Part shown: positions 1 through 5,838 of the stretch, one piece after another | Layout: each line of letters opens with the position of its first letter | Position numbering within the stretch: position 1 is the first letter of the stretch | NCBI GenBank assembly: GCA_021734595.1 | Contig: JAIPIO010000132.1 | Coordinates: forward strand, 1-10,926 | Length of the DNA stretch: 10,926 nucleotides | Direction: 5' to 3' | Source: Kiritimatiellales bacterium | GTDB lineage: Bacteria > Verrucomicrobiota > Kiritimatiellia > Kiritimatiellales > Pontiellaceae | Program-made: the position numbers and the translations under genes | Notes under the pieces: model-generated | What the model was told of the DNA's origin: nothing | What the model saw: the letters and a program-made list of their open reading frames with translations, nothing else | Databases searched by the model: none

Positions 1-519
1 GCGCCGCCGGCACCGGAGGGGGCGCGTCTGGCCTCGCCCGACGGGCGGGTGGTCTGGGATGCCGCCGATCCGAAGACCGCGCAGGTGCGCGTGAATACCC
101 CGGCGACCCGCGCGTGGTGGGGGCTCGTCGGTGGACAGCATTGCGACCTCGGCGGCTGGGATATCCGTGTTGGCGACGTCGAACGCGATTACGCGGCCAT
201 CGTCCTGACCAGTCGCGACGGGAAGGCCCTGGAGTCCTCGAAGCGGATGCTCCTCGTTGCCGTTGGATCGGCGGAGAACAAGGGGATGCAGTGGAACGCG
301 GAAAGGACCACTGTTTCCGAGCACTGGGGACATGGCCCGGCGCAGGTCAACGGCATCCCGGCTGAGATGTCCGTCCGCGGCAAGGTCACGGCGGTTTACG
401 CCCTCGATGGCAGCGGGGGCCGCGCCGCCGCCGTGCCGGTTGTTTGCAAGGGCGGGGTATCGCGCTGGTCGATCGGTCCGGAATACCGGACCCTCTGGTA
501 CGAGATCGAAGCGGAATAG
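1..519 (+). CDS. C-terminal part of a probable secreted glycoside hydrolase-like protein (5' truncated)
   Basis: The frame is open from the first base of the window and ends at TAG 517-519, leaving about 172 residues. The true start lies outside; the GTG at 49 is internal. The visible part is beta-rich with no transmembrane segment. It contains the stretches VRVNTPATRAWWGLVGG, YAAIVLTSRDGKALESSKRM, LLVAVGSAENKGMQW and a terminal RTLWYEIE. From family knowledge, this pattern (a 'tSLDGkpi..S..lLltavgraeNtGm.w' module ending in 'tlWYei') is the C-terminal accessory region of large cellulase- or beta-galactosidase-like enzymes in Verrucomicrobia and Planctomycetes. The catalytic domain is not in view, so substrate and GH family cannot be named. 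A TTCCAA palindrome begins 14 bases after the stop. Other possibility: a non-catalytic carbohydrate-binding surface protein. Confidence 0.6.
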   Translation, partial: APPAPEGARLASPDGRVVWDAADPKTAQVRVNTPATRAWWGLVGGQHCDLGGWDIRVGDVERDYAAIVLTSRDGKALESSKRMLLVAVGSAENKGMQWNAERTTVSEHWGHGPAQVNGIPAEMSVRGKVTAVYALDGSGGRAAAVPVVCKGGVSRWSIGPEYRTLWYEIEAE

Positions 520-532
520 CCGATGGCCTTAT

Positions 533-549
533 CTTCCAATGGTTGGAAG
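533..549. repeat. TTCCAA-TGG-TTGGAA palindrome just after the glycosidase stop
   Basis: The sequence CTTCCAATGGTTGGAAG has perfect 7-bp arms around a 3-base centre (TGG). The same core and the same centre recur at 8064-8080. It lies 14 bases downstream of the stop at 519, so it could act as a 3' RNA stem, but no T-run follows. It belongs to the dispersed TTCCA...TGGAA family found across this window. Confidence 0.7.
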
Positions 550-617
550 GTCCGGCAGGTGGATTTTCCAACCTCTGGAGGTTTTGCCCGCAGAACCCGC
601 GAATGTTTTCCAATGAT
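550..617. repeat. Composite dispersed repeat, degenerate copy
   Basis: Bases 550-577 match 3439-3466 at 25 of 28 positions; both read GTCCGGCAGG, then GG, then TTTTCCAAC, then TCTG. In both places the element follows a stop codon closely. Bases 582-617 (TTTTGCCCGC ... CCGCGAATGTTTTCC) look like a decayed version of the module at 9885-9925 (TTTTGCCCGCGGATTACGCG ... GGATATCTTCC). No ORF or promoter is recognisable here. Confidence 0.55.
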
Positions 618-658
618 GAACCACATCTCGTTGGTCGCTTATTTTAGTTGCAGCAAAA

Positions 659-685
659 TTACCCCTCGCTGCGCTTTCGGGGTAA
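659..685. other. TTACCCC/GGGGTAA stem-loop
   Basis: Perfect 7-bp arms TTACCCC (659-665) and GGGGTAA (679-685) enclose a 13-base loop. The hairpin lies 87 bases before the start of the cNMP/CBS/DUF294 gene. It may be a remote terminator for the upstream gene or part of the leader of the downstream gene. There is no T-run after it, so intrinsic termination is not well supported. Confidence 0.4.
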
Positions 686-713
686 CGGGGGGTGTGGTAG
701 CTTCACAGGTAAT

Positions 714-748
714 CGGCAAGTCATAAGTCGGCCTGGCCGGACTTGCCG
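714..748. promoter_or_regulatory. 9-bp inverted repeat in the 5' region of the DUF294 gene
   Basis: CGGCAAGTC (714-722) is exactly complementary to GACTTGCCG (740-748). The 17-base spacer contains a second small palindrome, GGCC-T-GGCC (730-738). The element ends 23 bases before the ATG at 772, leaving the Shine-Dalgarno AAGGGA (759-764) free. It could be an mRNA leader hairpin or an operator for a dimeric repressor; the sequence alone does not decide which. Confidence 0.4.
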
Positions 749-771
749 CATAAACAGCAAGGGAAAATGAC

Positions 772-2721
772 ATGCCCGCAACCAATCTCATCGTAGACCG
801 GATCGTTTCAGCGCTGAAACAATTTCCGCCCTTTTCCATTTTTGAAGAAGCGACGGTTTATGAGCTGGCCCGCGCAGCCAAGGTCCAGGTGCTGACCAAA
901 GACGATATGGTATGGACGCAGGGAGACCCGCCGGGCGAAGAGGTGTTGTTTCTGGCCCGGGGACGGGTGGAATACTACCGCCAGGTCAACGACCGCAACG
1001 AGCTGATCGATGTCCGCGATGTCGGCGACATTCTCGGGTTGTCGGCGTTGCACGAGGGGGAGCCGTACCGGGTTACGGCGCTGGCGGCGGAAGATTCGAT
1101 TCTCTACGCGTTGCCGTGGCCGATGATCCGGGAACTTTTGAGCACGAACGATCAGGCTCGCTATTATGTGCGTCGCCACCTTTTTTGGGGTACCCGCGTG
1201 GGCCGTTCGATCCCTGATGCCGGACTCGATTCCACGGGCGGAACCTCCAGCATGCTGGAAGCTCATCTGAAAGGGGCGCACACCATCACCCCGCGCCCGG
1301 CGAGACGTCTGCTTTGCTGTACGCCGGAAACCCCGATCCGCCAAGCAGCGGAAATGATGACAAAAAAAATGGTTCCGTCCATTCTGGTGGCCGATGACCG
1401 GCGCCGTCCGGTCGGGATTGTGACCGTCGGTGATCTGGTGAAAGAGGTGATTGTCGGAGGAGGAGACAGCACTCTGCCGGTTTCAAGGATTATGTCCGGC
1501 CCGGTCGTCACGGTGGCCCGGAATTCCAGCACAACCGCCGCCACACTGGTTATGTTGCGCGAACGCATCAGTCAAGTGTGCGTGACCGAAGACGGCACCG
1601 CGGATACCGAGGCGCTGGATGTCTGCACGCAAAAAGATCTGCTGGTGCAGAGCGGACGCCACCCGGCCGGCTTCATCCAGGAAATCCGTCTGGCCCAGAC
1701 CCCGGCGCGCTTCCGGGAAATCTGCGCCGACATTGAAGAAATGGCCCGCACCTATCTGGAGGCCGGCATTTCCGGTCTGCTGCTCGGAGAGATCTGCGCC
1801 GAGCTCTACAACGAGCTGGTCCGGCAGTTGATTGATATATCGCTGGCCGAAATGACGGATGAAGGAACGGTTCTTCTCGATGTTCCCTGGGCGTGGATCG
1901 CCGTCGGAAGCGACGGGCGGCGGGAGCAGGTTCTGCGAACCGACATGGATAATGCACTGATCTTCGAGGCCTCCAGCGATCCGGAGCAGGATGAAGTCAA
2001 CCGCGGCTTTTTCCTGCAAGTGGCAAGCCGTGTCATCCGCATGCTGGTCGATGCCGGATTTGCCCGCTGTCAGGGCGGCGTGATGGCCTCGAATCCAAAC
2101 TGGTGCAAGACCGATGCGGAGTGGATCGCCGAATTGCGGGACGCCGGTACCGTGTCCGACGGCAACCGGTTGCTGCGGGCGTTGATTCTATATGACCTGC
2201 GCCATGTTTCCGGCGATCCAAGCCTCAGTGAAGCGGTGCGTCAAACCGTTTTCCAGGCGGTCGGAGGCAGTGCGGCCATACAGCGGTATATGGCGGAACT
2301 GATTGTGGCTACGCCGCCGCCCTTGAACTTTCGCGGAAAATTCGTGGTGGAGAAAAAAGGCGGCAATGAAGGCGAGTTCGACATTAAAAAACGCGGGCTG
2401 ACCCCCTTGCGTGATGCCGCCCGCCTATTTGCGCTGCACTTCGGCCTCCGAAAGCATTATTCCACGGGCGGACGCTGGCTGGAGCTGGCCTCGGCGCAGC
2501 CCGAACTGATGGAGCTGGCCACCCTGGCCCGCGAAGGATACGACATGCTGCTGCGTATCCGCACACTCACCGGCCTTCAGCGCGGCGACGACGGGCGCTT
2601 CATCGATCCATCCGCCCTGACCCAGCTTCAGCGGGGGCAAATGGTGAATGTGTTCGATGTACAGCGAATGGTGCAAACGGCCATCCGCCACAAATTCCAT
2701 CTGGAGACGAAGATCCAATGA
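772..2721 (+). CDS. cNMP-binding/CBS-domain DUF294 nucleotidyltransferase-like signalling protein
   Basis: The 649-residue cytosolic protein has four parts. Residues 15-140 form a Crp-like cyclic-nucleotide-binding fold, with QGDPPGEEVLFLARGRVEYY at 50-69. A CBS pair follows at about 178-292 (VPSILVADD, RPVGIVTVGDLVKEV, then IMSGPVVTV and CTQKDLL). Next comes a GlnD-like DUF294 nucleotidyltransferase domain, with GSDGRREQ at 379-386 and TDMDNAL at 390-396 supplying the GSxxR motif and metal-binding acidic pair. The DUF294 C-terminal helical domain occupies about 500-640. Members of this family are thought to sense nucleotides and regulate a partner by nucleotidyl transfer, but the target is generally unproven. 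The start is supported by AAGGGA 7 bases upstream. The stop overlaps the start of the exonuclease gene. In many proteobacteria this pair sits beside a sodium:solute (acetate-type) symporter; none is present here. Confidence 0.9.
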   Translation: MPATNLIVDRIVSALKQFPPFSIFEEATVYELARAAKVQVLTKDDMVWTQGDPPGEEVLFLARGRVEYYRQVNDRNELIDVRDVGDILGLSALHEGEPYRVTALAAEDSILYALPWPMIRELLSTNDQARYYVRRHLFWGTRVGRSIPDAGLDSTGGTSSMLEAHLKGAHTITPRPARRLLCCTPETPIRQAAEMMTKKMVPSILVADDRRRPVGIVTVGDLVKEVIVGGGDSTLPVSRIMSGPVVTVARNSSTTAATLVMLRERISQVCVTEDGTADTEALDVCTQKDLLVQSGRHPAGFIQEIRLAQTPARFREICADIEEMARTYLEAGISGLLLGEICAELYNELVRQLIDISLAEMTDEGTVLLDVPWAWIAVGSDGRREQVLRTDMDNALIFEASSDPEQDEVNRGFFLQVASRVIRMLVDAGFARCQGGVMASNPNWCKTDAEWIAELRDAGTVSDGNRLLRALILYDLRHVSGDPSLSEAVRQTVFQAVGGSAAIQRYMAELIVATPPPLNFRGKFVVEKKGGNEGEFDIKKRGLTPLRDAARLFALHFGLRKHYSTGGRWLELASAQPELMELATLAREGYDMLLRIRTLTGLQRGDDGRFIDPSALTQLQRGQMVNVFDVQRMVQTAIRHKFHLETKIQ

Positions 2722-3428
2722 TCCGGTTTTTCAAAAAACCAGCGGATCCGGTCTTGCAGCGCTACATGGCGGCGACCCGGCATAAGCGCCCGAAAAAAAC
2801 GCCGGTGCAGGAGATCCGCTTCGTCGCGATCGATGTCGAAACCAGCGGCCTCAAACTCGGGGTTGACCGGATTCTCTCCATCGCGCTGTTCGAGATGGTT
2901 GACGGACAGATCGATATGACCCGCAGCAGGAAATGGATGGTTTCCCAGCCGGTAACCGCTCCGACGGCCGCCACGGCTATCCACGGCATTCTCCCCTGCG
3001 AAACATGCACGGGCACGCCTGAGAAGGAGATGCTGGCGGAGTTGCTTCCCCTGTTGGCCGGCGCGATCGTGGTCGGGCATCATATACTCTTTGACGCCGC
3101 CATGCTGAACGAGGCCATGGTTCGGAACTTTAAAGCCAGGTTTCTCAATCAGGTGGTGGATACGGCCCGCATGGCGATGGCCGAGATGATTCCCTTTCAC
3201 CGTACGGGATATGGAAGGCAGCGGCCGCCCGTGCTGGAAGAGGTCTGCGCCCAGCTCGACCTGCCCGTGGTTGCCCGCCACACGGCGGAAGGAGATGCCT
3301 TTACCACAGCTGAAGTTTTTCTGATCCTGCTGGGAAAAATACGGCGGCGTCTGGGCAACCGCCGCCTGAACCGCCGTCCGGTACAGTTGCGCGACCTGCC
3401 GGTAGAAAATTTCAAACCCAACCGCTAA
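2718..3428 (+). CDS. DEDDh 3'-5' exonuclease, DnaQ/PolC epsilon-like
   Basis: The 236-residue protein is an RNase T/DnaQ-fold exonuclease that removes nucleotides from 3' ends using two metal ions. All catalytic residues are visible: D39 and E41 (FVAIDVETSGL, Exo I), D126 (VVGHHILFDAAML, Exo II), and H188 and D193 in an HxAxxD motif (HTAEGDAF, Exo III). A basic N-terminal tail (residues 1-32) and an Arg/Asn-rich C-terminal tail flank the core. There is no polymerase or BRCT domain, so it is a stand-alone nuclease rather than replicative epsilon by itself. The ATG lies inside the upstream stop region (ATGA, 2718-2721), implying translational coupling to the DUF294 protein. This partnership is conserved in other bacteria and suggests shared regulation. 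Its physiological substrate is unknown. Confidence 0.9.
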   Translation: MIRFFKKPADPVLQRYMAATRHKRPKKTPVQEIRFVAIDVETSGLKLGVDRILSIALFEMVDGQIDMTRSRKWMVSQPVTAPTAATAIHGILPCETCTGTPEKEMLAELLPLLAGAIVVGHHILFDAAMLNEAMVRNFKARFLNQVVDTARMAMAEMIPFHRTGYGRQRPPVLEEVCAQLDLPVVARHTAEGDAFTTAEVFLILLGKIRRRLGNRRLNRRPVQLRDLPVENFKPNR

Positions 3429-3438
3429 CCCCCCGCAT

Positions 3439-3466
3439 GTCCGGCAGGCGGGTTTTCCAACGTCTG
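3439..3466. repeat. Second copy of the 28-base GTCCGGCAGG...TTTTCCAAC element
   Basis: This copy matches 550-577 at 25 of 28 positions and starts 10 bases after the exonuclease stop. Its right half continues into a broken TTTTCCA...TGTAAAA palindrome (3453-3471) of the TTCCA/TGGAA family. Half-sites TTTCCAA recur at about 3523 and 3552, before the methyltransferase start. Confidence 0.55.
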
Positions 3467-3468
3467 TA

Positions 3469-3488
3469 AAACCGGGGAATTCCGGTTT
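3469..3488 (+). terminator. AAACCGG-GGAATT-CCGGTTT hairpin between exonuclease and methyltransferase genes
   Basis: Perfect 7-bp arms AAACCGG (3469-3475) and CCGGTTT (3482-3488) surround the 6-base loop GGAATT. An alternative stem GGTTTT (3451-3456) with AAAACC (3468-3473) uses overlapping bases, so the two structures exclude each other. The hairpin falls in the 141-base gap between two coupled gene pairs, a sensible place for termination or attenuation. The T-run is only three bases, so the assignment is tentative. Confidence 0.35.
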
Positions 3489-3569
3489 CGGTCCGGGTGC
3501 CAACCTTGACATATCGCCCGCTTTCCAATACTCATTCCAGCATGAAAACACTTTCCAACAGGGGATTCC

Positions 3570-4415
3570 ATGAAGAACGGGTATGAGCTGCTCGACAGCG
3601 GCAACGGCATGAAGCTGGAACGGTTTGGCGACGTCGTGCTGGAGCGGCCGTGCGCGCAGGCGGTATGGGCGCCGCGGGATTCCAGTCTTTGGAAAACCGT
3701 CACCGCCCGTTTCGACCGCGTCGGCGGCCACAACTGGCAGGGGCGCGGGAAGCTGTCCAACGATTGCAATGTCGAAATCGGCGGCGTGGTGATGAAGCTC
3801 TCGGCCACCGATTTCGGCCACCTCGGCGTATTCCCCGAAACGCGCGGTCTGTGGGAATGGATCCGTTCGACGCTGCGGGCCGAAAAGGAAAAGAAGGGCC
3901 GCAACCTGAAGTTCCTCAACCTCTTCGCCTATTCCGGCGGGGCGACGCTGGCCGCCGCGCAAGCCGGCGCCGAGTGCTGCCACCTGGATGCCGCCAAGGG
4001 CATGGTCGACTGGGCCCGCGAAAACGCCGCGCTCAACAACCTGCAGGATGCGCCGATCCGCTGGATCGTCGACGATGTGATCAAGTTTCTCAACCGCGAA
4101 GTCAGGCGCGGCAACAAATACGACGCCGTCCTGCTCGACCCGCCTTCGTTCGGGCGCGGCAAGAAGGGCGAGCTCTACAAGATCGAAGAGAGCCTGATGA
4201 CCACGCTCGACCTCGTCCACCAGGTTATGGGCGACGATCCCAGCTTCGTGCTGCTCACCTCCCATACGCCCGGATTTTCGCCCATCGTGCTCAGCAACCT
4301 CCTGCGGCAATTCAATTCCGAAGGGGAGATGGAGTGCGGCGAAATGCTGCTGTCCGGCAAGCCCGGCGTAATGGATCTGCCCAACGGAAACTGGGCACGC
4401 TGGATCAACCGGTGA
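3570..4415 (+). CDS. Class I SAM-dependent methyltransferase, RlmI/COG1092-type, probably acting on rRNA
   Basis: The 281-residue cytosolic enzyme has a Rossmann-type SAM-binding core. Motif I is LNLFAYSGGATLAAAQAGA (from residue 116), followed by the acidic ribose contact in CHLDAAK (D140). IVDDVIKFLN (166-175) holds the acidic adenine-binding position. The catalytic DPPSFGRGKKGELYKIE begins at residue 190. This motif set is typical of the Methyltrans_SAM family, whose characterised members methylate 23S rRNA bases. The N-terminal PUA domain of RlmI is absent; a short beta-rich N-terminal region (1-90) replaces it. The exact methylated base is not predictable. A Shine-Dalgarno-like AGGGG (3560-3564) precedes the ATG. 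The stop shares one base with the pseudouridine synthase start. Bases 3675-3694 closely resemble 6450-6469 in the GIY-YIG gene. Confidence 0.85.
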   Translation: MKNGYELLDSGNGMKLERFGDVVLERPCAQAVWAPRDSSLWKTVTARFDRVGGHNWQGRGKLSNDCNVEIGGVVMKLSATDFGHLGVFPETRGLWEWIRSTLRAEKEKKGRNLKFLNLFAYSGGATLAAAQAGAECCHLDAAKGMVDWARENAALNNLQDAPIRWIVDDVIKFLNREVRRGNKYDAVLLDPPSFGRGKKGELYKIEESLMTTLDLVHQVMGDDPSFVLLTSHTPGFSPIVLSNLLRQFNSEGEMECGEMLLSGKPGVMDLPNGNWARWINR

Positions 4416-5113
4416 TGGCAACAAACCACTACAACGCCGCCGAATTGCAACCGCTGATCCTCTTCGCGGACAACCATCTGCTGGCGGTCAACAAACCGGC
4501 CGGCATGCTGACGCAGGATAGCGGAACCGGCCTGCCGAACGTGGAGGACTGGGCGCGCGAGTGGGTGCGGGTCGACAAAAACAAGACCGGGGCCGTATTC
4601 CTCAACGCGGTGCACCGGATCGACCGGGCCGTCGGCGGCGTGGTCCTGTTTGCGCGTACGAGCAAGGCGCTCTCCCGCCTCAACGAAGACATCCGCAACC
4701 GCGACTGCAAAAAGATCTACCACGCGCTCGTTGAAGGTGCGCCGGCAAAACCGGCCGCCGAACTGATCCACTGGCTCTCGCACGCGCACCACCGCGCCGA
4801 GGTTTGCCGGGAGGGGGACGAAGGGGCGCAGCGCGCCGTGCTCCGCTACCGGACGCTCAGGCAGAGCGGAACCCTGACCCTGCTCGAAGTCGACCTCGAA
4901 ACCGGCCGCTACCACCAGATCCGCGCCCAGCTCGCCGCCATCGGCTGCCCGATCGCCGGCGACGAAAAATACGGGGCAAAGAAAAAATCGGACAGCGGCG
5001 ACATCGCATTGCATCATTATCGGCTGGAAGTAACCCATCCCACGCTGAAGGAGCCCGTCATCATCCAGGCACCCTATCCCGCGGAGTCGCCCTGGTGGCG
5101 GAACGTTTCCTAA
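4415..5113 (+). CDS. RluA-family pseudouridine synthase
   Basis: The 232-residue enzyme isomerises uridine to pseudouridine in rRNA or tRNA. The catalytic motif is VHRIDRAVGGVVLFARTSKA, with the nucleophilic aspartate at D70 of HRID. The family consensus is HRLDxxTSG, so the TSG is replaced by VGG. Other RluA signatures are LLAVNKPAGMLTQ (22-34), KIYHALVEG (100-108) and the RNA-contacting GRYHQIRAQLAAIGCPIAGD. There is no S4 domain, as in RluA, RluC-minimal or TruC-like forms, so the target site cannot be named. The ATG at 4415 overlaps the upstream TGA (TGATG), indicating translational coupling with the methyltransferase. A longer frame opens upstream at 3650, but that part runs through the methyltransferase gene and is not coding. 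Confidence 0.88.
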   Translation: MATNHYNAAELQPLILFADNHLLAVNKPAGMLTQDSGTGLPNVEDWAREWVRVDKNKTGAVFLNAVHRIDRAVGGVVLFARTSKALSRLNEDIRNRDCKKIYHALVEGAPAKPAAELIHWLSHAHHRAEVCREGDEGAQRAVLRYRTLRQSGTLTLLEVDLETGRYHQIRAQLAAIGCPIAGDEKYGAKKKSDSGDIALHHYRLEVTHPTLKEPVIIQAPYPAESPWWRNVS

Positions 5114-5380
5114 CCCGCCGATGATGCGGATGTTTTACTGGCAACGATTGCTCCGGCGATTAAATGTTGAGAATTCCATGTGACTGATTTATGGCCACAA
5201 AGAGGCACATGACGCCGCCGAAAAGAAGGTGGCTGCACGAAAACTCAGCGGTTCGGGTCTTTGTGTTTTTTCAGTGCGCAATTGCTTCTCAATTGTGTGG
5301 CTATCCTCACAATATTTAGCCGCCGTATCTATAATGTAGGTAAAGCAACGAATGGATGCGGCGCAGCTCGAAGACTCGTG

Positions 5381-5511
5381 TCCAGACCTCGGAATTTTGA
5401 ACCGCCCCGAAAAATCGGGGAAACCTAAAGGCCTCAGATTACGCAGATGGACGCGGATATCTTCCAGGCACTCTGGAACTTTGGTACCTCGATTCTTCCA
5501 GACCCTGGAAA
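5381..5511. repeat. Cluster of TTCCA-type palindromes with a GATTACGC/GGACGCGGATAT module
   Basis: TCCAGACCTCGGAA (5381-5394) matches 9806-9819. The module GATTACGCAGATGGACGCGG runs on into GATAT (5437-5460) and recurs at 9780, 9896 and 10713. It is directly followed by TTCCAG-GCACT-CTGGAA (5462-5478). A further perfect palindrome, TTCCAG-ACC-CTGGAA, lies at 5496-5510. The spacing between the GATAT end and the palindrome is the same as in the right-hand copies, so the two parts move or spread as one unit. Confidence 0.7.
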
Positions 5512-5573
5512 GTCAGGTAGGGCGTGATCGCCGAGCGCGCCGTCCGTCCGCAAAGTCAGATAGGGCGTGATCG
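5509..5573. repeat. Direct repeat of 22 bases with REP-like GTAG hairpin
   Basis: Bases 5509-5530 and 5552-5573 are identical except for one position (AGGTAGGG versus AGATAGGG), with a period of 43 bases. In the first copy GTAG (5517-5520) is followed at once by a GGCG-TGAT-CGCC stem (5521-5532), the layout of bacterial REP elements. The second copy has ATAG and a less regular stem. No transposase is encoded nearby. Confidence 0.6.
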
Positions 5574-5577
5574 TTCG

Positions 5578-5662
5578 AAGACCCTCGATACTTCGGGGCG
5601 AAGCGCACCGCCCGAAGGTGTAGAGATCGTTTACCCGTCTGCGTGAAACGATGCCCTCACAC
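5578..5662. other. Possible structured RNA/DNA element with several hairpins
   Basis: CTTCG-GGG-CGAAG (5591-5603) is followed by a longer imperfect stem. In the latter, GTGT (5618-5621) plus ATCGTTT (5626-5632) pair with AAACGAT (5646-5652) plus ACAC (5659-5662) around a 13-base loop. Several nested stems in 85 bases suggest a folded unit, either a larger dispersed repeat or an untranslated leader. I do not recognise a named RNA family. Confidence 0.3.
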
Positions 5663-5756
5663 TTGCTACGCCGTCTTGTCATGCCATAGCCTTGGATTAA
5701 GGAGGAAGACTTTCCCAAAGCATTTGCTGGATGAGACAGAAAAAAGCGTATATAAA

Positions 5757-5771
5757 TTTCATATATTGAAA
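5757..5771. promoter_or_regulatory. TTTCA-TATAT-TGAAA inverted repeat in the probable promoter region
   Basis: Perfect 5-bp arms surround a TATAT centre in the most AT-rich DNA upstream of the GIY-YIG-like gene. TATATA/TATAAA at 5749-5756 is a plausible -10 element, but no good -35 is evident. Short AT-rich inverted repeats of this kind are typical operators for ribbon-helix-helix proteins, and the downstream gene ends with a segment that looks like one. Autoregulation is therefore possible but unproven. Confidence 0.3.
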
Positions 5772-5796
5772 AGCGCGTGGTTTTCGGGACAGAGGA

Positions 5797-5838
5797 ATGA
5801 TGATGAGGCACCTAAATGATAGGACTGGTTGGCAATGA
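5797..5838 (+). CDS. Candidate 13-codon leader ORF overlapping the GIY-YIG gene start
   Basis: An AGAGGA Shine-Dalgarno-like sequence (5791-5796) is followed by three consecutive ATG codons (5797, 5800 and 5803). The short frame reads MMMRHLNDRTGWQ and stops at TGA 5836-5838. The stop overlaps the ATG at 5835 of the large gene as ATGA. The third ATG has the best spacing (6 bases). The arrangement would let ribosomes finishing the leader restart on the large gene, whose own ribosome-binding site is weak (AGGA 10 bases upstream). The peptide has no recognisable motif or attenuation codon run. Confidence 0.35.
   Translation: MMMRHLNDRTGWQ

Larger units (their letters stand above)
5114..5796. 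other. Gene-free, repeat-rich stretch between the pseudouridine synthase and GIY-YIG genes
   Basis: I see no convincing gene in this approximately 680-base stretch. From the left it contains:
- an inverted CACAAAGA (5196-5203)/TCTTTGTG (5258-5265) pair;
- a CAATTG-CTTCT-CAATTG stem (5279-5295);
- a CCCCGA-AAAA-TCGGGG stem (5405-5420);
- a cluster of TTCCA/TGGAA palindromes and a GATTACGC module (5437-5511);
- a 22-base direct repeat (5509-5573);
- a structured segment (5578-5662).
A strong Shine-Dalgarno-like AAGGAGGA (5699-5706) has no start codon at a useful distance. AT-rich DNA at 5740-5772 probably holds the promoter of the next gene. Confidence 0.6.

Noticed and set aside
3650..4414. 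Upstream extension of the pseudouridine synthase frame back to 3650
   Set aside because: This part lies entirely within the methyltransferase gene in another frame and gives Arg/Pro/Ala-rich nonsense. The RluA homology begins right after the ATG at 4415.
2628..4424. 598-codon open frame on the minus strand
   Set aside because: It runs antisense to the exonuclease and methyltransferase, both with clear catalytic motifs. Long antisense frames are common in GC-rich DNA, and the translation shows no recognisable domain.
4175..5038. 287-codon minus-strand frame
   Set aside because: Antisense shadow of the pseudouridine synthase, with no family motif.
5196..5265. CACAAAGA/TCTTTGTG inverted pair as insertion-sequence ends
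   Set aside because: Only 8 bp, 54 bases apart with nothing coding between them, and such CACAAAG strings are common low-complexity motifs in this type of intergenic DNA.
5330..5335. TATAAT -10 promoter element
   Set aside because: No plausible -35 lies 16-18 bases upstream and no gene follows for about 460 bases. A chance match is likely.
5699..5706. Strong Shine-Dalgarno AAGGAGGA as evidence of a gene
   Set aside because: No ATG, GTG or TTG lies at a usable distance. The nearest ATG (5731) opens only a 12-codon frame and is 24 bases away.
5434..5811. 125-codon minus-strand frame upstream of the GIY-YIG gene
   Set aside because: It is built from the direct repeats, palindromes and hairpins of that stretch. 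Low-complexity Arg/Ser-rich content and no ribosome-binding site evidence make it more likely a repeat artefact, although a widespread hypothetical cannot be excluded without a search.
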